From Gammaproteobacteria bacterium (lineage in GTDB: Bacteria > Pseudomonadota > Gammaproteobacteria > JAJPIJ01): a stretch of 38,807 nucleotides of DNA. Both the position numbers and the translations under genes were made by a program. Numbering within the stretch: the stretch's first letter is position 1; each line of letters begins with the position of its first letter. The stretch is taken from contig JAJVHZ010000019.1 in NCBI GenBank assembly GCA_022072255.1, forward strand, positions 1 through 38,807, read 5' to 3'. The notes beneath the pieces were generated by a model. That model did no database searches. It had not been told where the DNA came from and saw nothing but the letters and a program-made list of their open reading frames with translations. This document shows positions 31,737 through 38,807 of this stretch, one piece after another.

Positions 31737-33512
31737 ATGAAGAAGATCACGCGGAGGATGTTCGGGCTGGCCGCGGCCGCTGCCCTGACCCTGTCAGCAG
31801 GTCTCAACGGCGCCAGCGCCGGAGACAGGCAGAAGAGCGCCGCGCCGCCGCAACGGGTTCTCATCGTCCTGCTCGATCAGATGGTCCCGACGTACGCGGA
31901 CATCTTCCACATGCCGAACTTTCGGCGTCTGCGGGATTCCGGGCGCAATTTCAGGGAAGCATACCTGGGCTACATGGCCTCGGAGACGGTGATTGCCCAT
32001 AACGTCATCGTCTCGGGAAAACACCCGAAGAACATGGGATGGGTGGATGAAGCGTACCGGGACGTGAACAACTATTTCGGCAAGAACACGCCCGGAGAGC
32101 CGCCGGCCATGCACATCACCGGCGATCTCAGCCTCGCGGATTTCGATACCATCGTGAATGCCGCGGGATACCGGAAGCTCGCCGACTACCTGCATGACGC
32201 CCGTCCGGGCACCAAGTTCATCACCGTCGGCGAGAAGGGGTACGCCGTGGAGTCCGCGACCGCGCCCTCCGGGGACATCGCCGTTCGCATGTCCAGCCGC
32301 TCCTCCAGCTCGCTGCACAACGAATGTCGCGACGTCATCCTGGGCGGGCGTTACCGCTTCCCCGCGGGCAAGAACGTCCCCATCTATCTTACCGAGCCCT
32401 TCTGCGGCCGCTGGTACATCAACTCCGACGCTGGCAACAGCTACGGCACGACCGACGCGTTTCCCTCCTGGATCTACCCGGAGGACGGTGATCGGCTCTT
32501 CCCCGGCACCAGCCCTGCGTCGCGGGCAGGTCACGTCGGCGGCGATGTGTGGGTCGCCGATGCCGCGATCGCGATGATGGTCAACGAGAACTGGTCGGGC
32601 ATGTTCGTGACCCTGGGCGGGATCGACAAGGCGGCTCACATGTGGGGTGCGCAGTACGATGCCGCCACCTTCAACGGGAACTGCTACGTCGGGACGGACG
32701 CCGAGATCGGTGCCGCGCAAACCCACGTTCGCTGCGCCGCCGAGATCGCCGATGCGCAGCTCGGCAGACTGCTCGCCCAGGTGCGGCGGGTCGACGCCGC
32801 GCGCGGCGGCGAGACCCTCGTGGTGCTCACTGCCGATCACGGCGCGACGCATGCCGAGAATTTCCACGGAAAGACCACGCCCGATGCCAGCAACAGCAAC
32901 TGGTATTTCGCGCCGTTCGGCGTCTGGGACGCAGGCTCCGGCGCGACCGCCATAGACACCGTCACCTACACCAATCCATCGCCGGCGCTGCAGCCGCTGA
33001 TTGATCTCAAGCAGACCGACGGGGTGACGGGCAATCTGCAGTTCTCGTATCAGTCCACGGCGATCGAGGCGTGGCTGATCGATCGATCGGTGCCGAAGAT
33101 GAAGGAAGCGGCGGCGGCGATGCTCACCCTGCCGGGCGTCACGGCCACGTACTGGCGTCAGGGCGATCGCTTCCGCCTGTATGCCACCAACGCCATGACC
33201 GGTTCGGAGAGGAAATGGTGGAAGAAGCACGGCCAGGAGATCCTCGACACGATGGCAGCGCCCAGCGGGCCGGACGTCGTCGGCCTGCTGCACGACAAGG
33301 TCAGTTACGGTGCATACGGCGATCACGGCGGCGCCCAGGAGAGCGTCCAGCGGGTCCCGATGGTCTTCTGGTCCCGTAGCCTCGCCAGGCGCGGCGGACA
33401 CGCCAGTCACGGACCGTTTCAGACCGCGGACGTCATGCCGACGATCCTGAAGGCGATGGGCATCCCGCTCACGGCCAGGGTGGACGGCAAGGCGCGCCCG
33501 CTCCAGCCGTAG
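31737..33512 (+). CDS. Exported alkaline-phosphatase-superfamily hydrolase (nucleotide pyrophosphatase/phosphodiesterase-like)
   Basis: 591 residues from ATG 31737, preceded by a run of G serving as ribosome site. The N-terminus KKITRRMFGLAAAAALTLSAGLNGASAG is a signal peptide with paired arginines, so Sec or Tat export is possible. Metal-site motifs of the superfamily: first Asp in VLLDQMVPTYAD, nucleophile Thr/Ser in MASETVIAHNVIVSGKHP, GGIDKAAHMWG, TADHGATH and the late YGDHGGAQESVQRVPMVFW. It probably cleaves phosphate mono- or diesters, or nucleotides, in the periplasm. The family is too broad for a precise substrate. Two Cys-rich spots (HNECRD, EPFCGRW) may form disulfides. It appears monocistronic. 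Confidence 0.88.
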   Translation: MKKITRRMFGLAAAAALTLSAGLNGASAGDRQKSAAPPQRVLIVLLDQMVPTYADIFHMPNFRRLRDSGRNFREAYLGYMASETVIAHNVIVSGKHPKNMGWVDEAYRDVNNYFGKNTPGEPPAMHITGDLSLADFDTIVNAAGYRKLADYLHDARPGTKFITVGEKGYAVESATAPSGDIAVRMSSRSSSSLHNECRDVILGGRYRFPAGKNVPIYLTEPFCGRWYINSDAGNSYGTTDAFPSWIYPEDGDRLFPGTSPASRAGHVGGDVWVADAAIAMMVNENWSGMFVTLGGIDKAAHMWGAQYDAATFNGNCYVGTDAEIGAAQTHVRCAAEIADAQLGRLLAQVRRVDAARGGETLVVLTADHGATHAENFHGKTTPDASNSNWYFAPFGVWDAGSGATAIDTVTYTNPSPALQPLIDLKQTDGVTGNLQFSYQSTAIEAWLIDRSVPKMKEAAAAMLTLPGVTATYWRQGDRFRLYATNAMTGSERKWWKKHGQEILDTMAAPSGPDVVGLLHDKVSYGAYGDHGGAQESVQRVPMVFWSRSLARRGGHASHGPFQTADVMPTILKAMGIPLTARVDGKARPLQP

Positions 33513-33663
33513 TTCTGACGACGCTGGAGGACGAGGGACCGTCCCCAGCCTCGCGCACGGCCCCGCGCCACATCCTCGCAGGGCTTGATCGGCGGCAAAC
33601 CCCCGGCGTGCGTCCGCGCGTAGTCTGCAGCCATTCCCGGCTCTGCTCCGGGAGCGCGCGACC

Positions 33664-36336
33664 TTGAGACTGACCCACCTGACGCCCGAAGAGGCGCTCG
33701 CCAGCCTGAAGAGCGGGCCCAACGGCTTGAGCGCCGTTGAGGCCGCGCGGCGGCTCGCCGAGTTCGGCGCCAACGAGATCGAAGAGCTCGGCCGCAGGTC
33801 GCTGTGGTGGCGGTTCGGGCGCGAGTTCACGCACTTCTTCGCCGTCATCCTGTGGGTCGCCGCCGCGCTGTGTTTCATCGCCGAGTGGTACCGGGCCGGG
33901 CAGGGCATGGCGGTGCTCGGCTACGCAATCCTCGGCGTCATCCTCATCAACGGCGCATTCTCGTTCTGGCAGGAGTACCGCGCCGAGCGCGCGGTGGCGG
34001 CGCTGCGGCAATTGCTGCCGCCCAGCGTCATGGCTTTACGCGCGGGCGAACCGGCCTCGGTCGCCGCCTCGGCCCTCGTGCCGGGCGACGTGGTCCTGCT
34101 CAAGGAGGGCGACAACGTTCCCGCCGACTGCCGGATAATCGACGCCTTCGGTCTGCGGGTAAACACCGCCGCCATCACCGGGGAATCACGGCCCGAGGCG
34201 CGAACGGCATCGGCGGACACGGACGCCGCGCCGCTTCTTGCACGCAATCTGCTGCACGCCGGCACCACCGTAGTGTCGGGCGAGGCCAGAGCGGTCGTCT
34301 ATGCCACCGGCATGCGGACTGAGTTCGGACGCATCGCGCACCTGACACAGACCGCGGGCGAGACCGTCTCGCCCCTGCAACGCGAGATCGCCCGGGTGAG
34401 CCGGCTGGTGGCCGTGCTCGCGACATCGCTTGGCGTGATCTTCTTTCTCATTGGCCAGATGCTGGGGCAACCGCTCTGGGAGAACCTGCTGTTTGCCATC
34501 GGCATCATCGTCGCCAACGTTCCCGAAGGCCTGTTGCCGACGGTGACCCTTGCGCTCGCGATGGCCACGCAGCGCATGGCGCGGCGCCAGGCGCTCGTGC
34601 GGCACCTGCCTGCGGTGGAGGCCCTGGGATCCACCACCGTCATCTGCTGCGACAAGACCGGCACGCTGACGAAGAACCTGATGAGCGTGCGAGCGCTCTA
34701 CCTCGACGGCCGCGCACTCGAGCCGGAGGCGCTGGCCGGGCAGTCCGGGCCCGTCGCTGCATCCCCGGATCTGTTCCTGACGCTGCGCCACTGCCACAAC
34801 CTCCATGCCGTGGAGCGCAATGGCAGGCACGAGTGGCTGGGCGATCCGATGGAGGTGGCGCTGGCGGAATTCGCGGATCGAGCCCCGGCGGCGCTGCCTG
34901 CGGTCCGGCGTGTCGATGAGATCCCGTTCGACACGGATCGCAAGCGCATGTCGGTGATCGTCGACGTCGGTGCCGAACGCCGGGTGCTGTGCAAGGGCGC
35001 GCTGGAGACCGTTCTGCCAACCTGCGGCGCCGCGCGCAGTGGAGAGGCCCTGCAGCCGATCACCGACCAGGTGCGGACGGAGTACGTGGAGGCGGAACGC
35101 CGGATGGCCGAGGCCGGTCTGCGGGTGCTCGCCATCGCAGCATCCACGCTGCGCGCGGCCCAGAAGGTCACTACCGAAGCCGATCTGACCCTGTGCGGAC
35201 TGGTCGGTCTCGAGGACCCGCCGCGGGCCGAGGTCACGCCCGCCATCGCCTCGTGCCGGCAGGCCGGCATCCGCGTCGTTATGGTGACCGGGGATCATCC
35301 GCGCACGGCGCTCGCCATCGCCCGGGAGATCGACCTGGTGCGCGGTACGGCCCCTACCGTCATCACCGGCGAGCAGCTCCGCCACGTATCGCCGGCGCAG
35401 CTGCAACTCGCGCTCGACGCGCCCGAGATCCTGTTCGCGCGGGTGACCGCCGACCAGAAGATGCGCATCGTCGAGGCCATGAAGCAGAAGGGCGAGACCG
35501 TGGCCGTGACCGGCGACGGGGTGAACGACGCCCCGGCGCTGAAGACGGCGGACATAGGCATCGCGATGGGCATCGCCGGCACCGACGTTGCCAAGGAGGC
35601 GGCAGACATCGTCCTGCTGGACGACAACTTCGCCAGCATCGTCAACGCCATCGAGGAAGGCCGCTCGGTCTACGACAACATCCGCAAGTTCCTGACCTAC
35701 ATCCTCACCTCGAACATCCCGGAGCTGGTGCCCTATCTCGCCTTCGTGCTGCTGCGCATTCCGCTGCCGCTGACGATCGTCCAGATCCTGGCCGTCGATC
35801 TCGGCACCGACATGGTGCCGGCGCTGGCGCTCGGGGCCGAGCGCCCGGATCCGGCCGTCATGCAGCGCCCGCCGCGGCCACGCGACGAGCGGCTGATGCA
35901 CTGGCCGCTCATCGCGCGGGCCTATCTCTTTCTCGGCGTGCTCGAGGCGACGGCGGCGATGGCCGCGTTCTTCTTCGTGCTCAACGAGGGCGGCTGGAAT
36001 TACGGCGAGCTGCCCGCGCCCACCGACCCCTCCTACCTGCAGGCAACCACGGCATGCCTGGCCACCATCATCGTGATGCAGGTGGCAAACGTCTTCCTGT
36101 GCCGGCATCCACGCCGCTCGGCATTTGCGTTCTCCCTGCGGAGCAATCGCCTGCTGTGGCTGGGGATCGCGGTAGAGCTCGCGCTCATCCTGGCGATCGT
36201 CTACACGCCTATCGGCCAGGCGGCCTTCGGCACCGCACCGTTGCCGGCGCACGTCTGGCTCCTCGCCATGGTATTCGCCTTCGCAATGCTGACGATCGAG
36301 GAGCTGCGAAAATGGCTCGTGCGCAGCGGCGAATGA
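33664..36336 (+). CDS. P-type ATPase, type II (Na+/K+-ATPase-like IIC group)
   Basis: 890 residues; start TTG 33664 with GGGAG nine bases upstream. Cation ATPase N-terminal domain (LTPEEALASLKSGPNGLS), actuator TGES, phosphorylation motif CCDKTGTLTKN, nucleotide domain, hinge TGDGVNDAPAL and ten membrane helices are visible. M4 reads VANVPEGLLPTVTLALAM, and M5-M6 read LTSNIPELVPYLAF and VDLGTDMVPALALGAE, closely like the Na+/K+-ATPase alpha chain and unlike SERCA-type (IPEGLPA) pumps. No beta-subunit gene is present. Likely exports a monovalent or divalent cation; specificity is unproven. Confidence 0.93.
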   Translation: MRLTHLTPEEALASLKSGPNGLSAVEAARRLAEFGANEIEELGRRSLWWRFGREFTHFFAVILWVAAALCFIAEWYRAGQGMAVLGYAILGVILINGAFSFWQEYRAERAVAALRQLLPPSVMALRAGEPASVAASALVPGDVVLLKEGDNVPADCRIIDAFGLRVNTAAITGESRPEARTASADTDAAPLLARNLLHAGTTVVSGEARAVVYATGMRTEFGRIAHLTQTAGETVSPLQREIARVSRLVAVLATSLGVIFFLIGQMLGQPLWENLLFAIGIIVANVPEGLLPTVTLALAMATQRMARRQALVRHLPAVEALGSTTVICCDKTGTLTKNLMSVRALYLDGRALEPEALAGQSGPVAASPDLFLTLRHCHNLHAVERNGRHEWLGDPMEVALAEFADRAPAALPAVRRVDEIPFDTDRKRMSVIVDVGAERRVLCKGALETVLPTCGAARSGEALQPITDQVRTEYVEAERRMAEAGLRVLAIAASTLRAAQKVTTEADLTLCGLVGLEDPPRAEVTPAIASCRQAGIRVVMVTGDHPRTALAIAREIDLVRGTAPTVITGEQLRHVSPAQLQLALDAPEILFARVTADQKMRIVEAMKQKGETVAVTGDGVNDAPALKTADIGIAMGIAGTDVAKEAADIVLLDDNFASIVNAIEEGRSVYDNIRKFLTYILTSNIPELVPYLAFVLLRIPLPLTIVQILAVDLGTDMVPALALGAERPDPAVMQRPPRPRDERLMHWPLIARAYLFLGVLEATAAMAAFFFVLNEGGWNYGELPAPTDPSYLQATTACLATIIVMQVANVFLCRHPRRSAFAFSLRSNRLLWLGIAVELALILAIVYTPIGQAAFGTAPLPAHVWLLAMVFAFAMLTIEELRKWLVRSGE

Positions 36337-36479
36337 CCCGGGCCCGGAATTGGATCGACTACTCGTCGTCGACGCTTTATCCTCTCGCTGGTGATGGAAA
36401 TCGATGCGGTGTCGCGGGATGAGGCGAGCACGGTGTTCCGCCTGGTTTCCCTCGTTCGTCTTGGCACGAGATCCCCCCG

Positions 36480-37286
36480 ATGCCCCGCCGCTGCAAACTG
36501 CTGACCTGCGTAGCTCTCCTTACGGCCGCTGGCGTCAGTGCAACGCTTGCGGAAGACCAGCGAGGCGGGAGCGGCGATTCGGTCGACCTGGCGCGGCAGG
36601 ACCAGAACCCCGTCACCCGCCTGTACATCTTGCGGTTCGAAGACAACACCCAGTTCGGATTCGGTCCGGAAAACGACGTCCTGAATTTCTTCCGGATACA
36701 GCCAATCGTACCCCTCGACCTGAACGAGAACTGGAGCCTCCTGATCCGGCCCATCATCCCTGTCGTTCATCAACCCTGGCCGGATTCGACGGACGGGTTG
36801 AGCGATATTGTCCTGACGATGTTCGTGACGCCGGCCCGGGCCGGGAAGTTCATTTGGGGCATAGGGCCGACGCTGCTCCTGCCCACGGCCACCGACGCGA
36901 TGATCGGTACCGGAAAATGGTCGGTGGGCCCGGCGGTTGCGGGCGTGTATCTCGACGGTCCGTGGGTGATCGGGGCCATCGTACAGAACGTGTGGTCGTT
37001 TGCCGGCGAGCATGACCGGCAGGATGTCAACGCGATGACGCTGCGGCCGCTCGTCAACTACAACCTGCCCGGCGGCTGGTACCTGAGCAGCAGCCCCAGC
37101 ATCGCCGCAAACTGGCAGGCGGACAGCTCCAACCGCTGGCTGGTCCCGATCGGCGGTGGTGTCGGCAGGGTCTTTTCCATCGGCGGGCAACGCATGAGTG
37201 CGCTGCTGGAATCCTATTATCACGTGGTGTCGCCCGAGACGGGCCCCGACTGGCAGCTGCGACTGCAGCTCTCGTTCCTGTATTAG
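36480..37286 (+). CDS. Putative outer-membrane beta-barrel protein
   Basis: 268 residues with a signal peptide (cleavage likely after TLAED, residue ~24). The mature protein has alternating aromatic/hydrophobic strands and turns typical of an outer-membrane barrel, closing with LRLQLSFLY, where a C-terminal aromatic residue is a barrel-assembly signal. Segments such as NFFRIQPIVPLDLNENWSLLIRP and GLSDIVLTMFVTPARAGKFIWGIGPTLLLPTAT (in part) resemble the phenol-pathway MetA/neuromedin-U-named group of bacterial barrels. The role could be channel or transport; the family name carries no function. Sixty-four bases upstream of the DHA2 exporter gene. Confidence 0.78.
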   Translation: MPRRCKLLTCVALLTAAGVSATLAEDQRGGSGDSVDLARQDQNPVTRLYILRFEDNTQFGFGPENDVLNFFRIQPIVPLDLNENWSLLIRPIIPVVHQPWPDSTDGLSDIVLTMFVTPARAGKFIWGIGPTLLLPTATDAMIGTGKWSVGPAVAGVYLDGPWVIGAIVQNVWSFAGEHDRQDVNAMTLRPLVNYNLPGGWYLSSSPSIAANWQADSSNRWLVPIGGGVGRVFSIGGQRMSALLESYYHVVSPETGPDWQLRLQLSFLY

Positions 37287-37350
37287 GACAAAGAGAGACT
37301 GGCGAAGGGTCTTCATCATAGAATTCCAGCTCGCAATCCCGGGTAGCTCG

Positions 37351-38807
37351 ATGTCGCGTCCTGTCGCTGCCCTCGCGGGCATCTCCGTCGTGATGATCCT
37401 CATTGCGCTCGACCAGACGGTCGTGGGGACCGCTCTGCCGCGTATGGTGGCGGAGCTGAAGGGGTTCCAGCTTTATCCCTGGGTGGCCGCCGCCTACCTG
37501 CTGACGAACGCCATCCTCATTCCGGTAACCGGCCGGCTCGGCGACCTTCACGGGCGCAAGCCATTTCTCCTGGCCTCCATCGTCCTGTTCACGCTGGCAT
37601 CGGCATTGTGCGGTCTCGCGGAGAACATGATCCAGCTGGTACTGGCGCGCGGACTGCAGGGCATCGGGGGTGGGATGTTGATCGGCTCCGCGTTCGCCTC
37701 GGTCAGCGACCTTTTCCCCGAGACCATGGAACGGGTGCGCTGGCAGGTGATGCTGTCAGCAGCCTTCGGCGCCGCCGCCGCGCTTGGGCCGATGCTCGGC
37801 GGCTGGATGACGGAGCACTTCGGATGGCGGAGCGTCTTCTACGTCAATCTGCCGGTCGGCCTCCTCGCCCTGCCCATCGTTTGGCGCTACCTGCCGTGGG
37901 TGGTCCATCGGCAGCAGGGGGTCAGCAAGGCTGTCGACTGGATCGGCGTGCTGCTTCTTTCACTGGCCATCGGCACGCTGCTGCTGACGACGGAACTCGG
38001 TGACCGCCTTGGATTCGCCAGCGCGCAATTCTGGGGATTGGTGATCCTGGCCGTTGTGCTCGGCGGTCTCTTCATGCGGCATCAACGCCGCACGCCGGCG
38101 CCGGTGATCCCGCCGCAACTGGTCGCCGATCCGACCGTGCGCCGCCTCGGGCTGCTGGGCACGCTCACCGGCTTCAACCTGTTCGTGCTGCTCTTCTACG
38201 CGCCGCTGCTCCTGCAGGGCGGCTTCACCATGTCGCCGAGGCAGGCAGGTCTGGTGATCACGCCCGTCCTGGTCTGCATCACCCTGGGCAGCATCGCGAA
38301 CGGGCGGCTTGTCTCCCGCGTGGCGCGCCCGGAGCGATTGTTCTCCCTGGGCGCACTGCTGCTCGTCGTCGGGCTGTGCCTGCTGTGCGTCATTTCCGCC
38401 GATTCGCCCCTGCCGTTCATGCTCGGCGTGTTCGCCCTCTGCGGTTTGGGCTTCGGCTTTCAGACGTCGAACCTGACCCTGCAGACGCAGGCCGCAGTCG
38501 GCCGGGAGGACCAGGGAGCGGCGTCGGCCCTGATTCAGACATTGCGCACGCTGGGAAGCATGTTCGGCGCGAGCCTTGCCGGGCTCCTCGTCAGCCTGAG
38601 CTTCAGCCGCACGGCGGCGGGCATGCTCGCGAAGGAGGGTATCGGCGGCCCGGCGATCTCGCGCCTGTTCGACAGTCCACAGTTGCTGCTGCGGGCGCCG
38701 GACCAGGACCTGCTCATGAGCCTTGCGCGCGACCGGGGCTTCGACGCCGCCGTCCTGCTCGAGCAGGCCCGCGAAGGCCTGGTGAGCGGCGTCCACGCGG
38801 CCTTCGC
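37351..38807 (+). CDS. DHA2-family MFS drug exporter (3' end cut by window edge)
   Basis: The frame runs off the right edge; 485 codons are visible from ATG 37351. It shows DHA2 (14-helix, EmrB/QacA-like) features: LIALDQTVVGTALPRMVAEL in helix 1, WVAAAYLLTNAILIPVTGRLGDLHGRKP with the loop 2-3 motif, ARGLQGIGGGMLIG, and the helix 5 motif C region AALGPMLGGWMTEHFGWRSVFYVNLPVG. Such pumps use the proton gradient to export toxic compounds. The preceding outer-membrane barrel gene could be co-transcribed, but no membrane-fusion protein is seen. Confidence 0.92.
   Translation, partial: MSRPVAALAGISVVMILIALDQTVVGTALPRMVAELKGFQLYPWVAAAYLLTNAILIPVTGRLGDLHGRKPFLLASIVLFTLASALCGLAENMIQLVLARGLQGIGGGMLIGSAFASVSDLFPETMERVRWQVMLSAAFGAAAALGPMLGGWMTEHFGWRSVFYVNLPVGLLALPIVWRYLPWVVHRQQGVSKAVDWIGVLLLSLAIGTLLLTTELGDRLGFASAQFWGLVILAVVLGGLFMRHQRRTPAPVIPPQLVADPTVRRLGLLGTLTGFNLFVLLFYAPLLLQGGFTMSPRQAGLVITPVLVCITLGSIANGRLVSRVARPERLFSLGALLLVVGLCLLCVISADSPLPFMLGVFALCGLGFGFQTSNLTLQTQAAVGREDQGAASALIQTLRTLGSMFGASLAGLLVSLSFSRTAAGMLAKEGIGGPAISRLFDSPQLLLRAPDQDLLMSLARDRGFDAAVLLEQAREGLVSGVHAAF

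Noticed and set aside
33530-33560. GGGAC-C-GTCCC repeat after the phosphatase gene
   Set aside because: Only five-base arms and no U-tract; too weak to call a terminator.
31794-33908. 704-codon minus-strand frame opposite the phosphatase gene
   Set aside because: Antisense shadow of a well-supported gene, crossing into the P-type ATPase gene; no recognisable domain.

Overview
This is a GC-rich, densely coded chromosomal window. No rRNA, tRNA, CRISPR array, phage gene or transposase was seen. YnfA, a DUF47-PiT pair, an RluA-type enzyme, several c-di-GMP proteins and a 54-bp palindrome ending in GGGGCCGGAGTGAATTG fit a free-living, high-GC gammaproteobacterium (Nevskiales/Steroidobacterales-like). 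That placement is inference from gene content, not a measured phylogeny.

Layout. 1-5.4 kb is a signalling block: a truncated response regulator (-), a large membrane PAS-GGDEF-EAL protein (+), YnfA (-) and an EAL-HDOD protein (+). 5.7-7.3 kb carries a DUF1993 protein, a glutathione peroxidase and a SprT-like zinc protein. 7.4-10.7 kb (-) holds the PiT phosphate transporter with its DUF47 partner, an RluA-family pseudouridine synthase, the 54-bp palindrome and an orphan hypothetical gene. 10.8-16.3 kb (+) is an ECF sigma factor with a zinc-finger anti-sigma-like partner, then a four-gene MacAB/DevBCA-like ABC exporter. 16.5-20.5 kb has YceI, an MFS permease, a 60-aa protein with an FNR/ANR-type box upstream, and a ChaA-type cation/H+ antiporter. 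20.6-22.2 kb is a divergent LysR/atypical SDR pair.

The most notable region is 22.4-31.5 kb. Eight co-directional genes (-) form one apparent operon. In order of transcription they encode a guanidinopropionase-like ureohydrolase, a creatininase homologue, an ABC importer (binding protein, permease, ATPase), two SDR dehydrogenases and a DUF1989 protein. A LysR regulator and an M20-family amidohydrolase (N-carbamoyl amino acid hydrolase/allantoate amidohydrolase type) are divergent (+). A 10-bp palindrome sits where the two candidate promoters overlap. Import, lactam opening, urea release, C-N hydrolysis and NAD-linked oxidation are thus collected under one likely regulator. I propose uptake and breakdown of a guanidino or ureido compound, possibly cyclic. 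The combination does not match the textbook creatinine route: no creatinase, sarcosine oxidase, urease or urea carboxylase is in the window.

31.7-38.8 kb (+) encodes an exported alkaline-phosphatase-superfamily hydrolase, a P-type ATPase resembling the Na+/K+-ATPase (IIC) group, a putative outer-membrane barrel and a DHA2-family MFS exporter cut by the right edge. Start codons were chosen from Shine-Dalgarno spacing, overlaps and family length; alternatives are stated where the choice is open. All family assignments come from reading motifs and from memory of the families; no database search was run.
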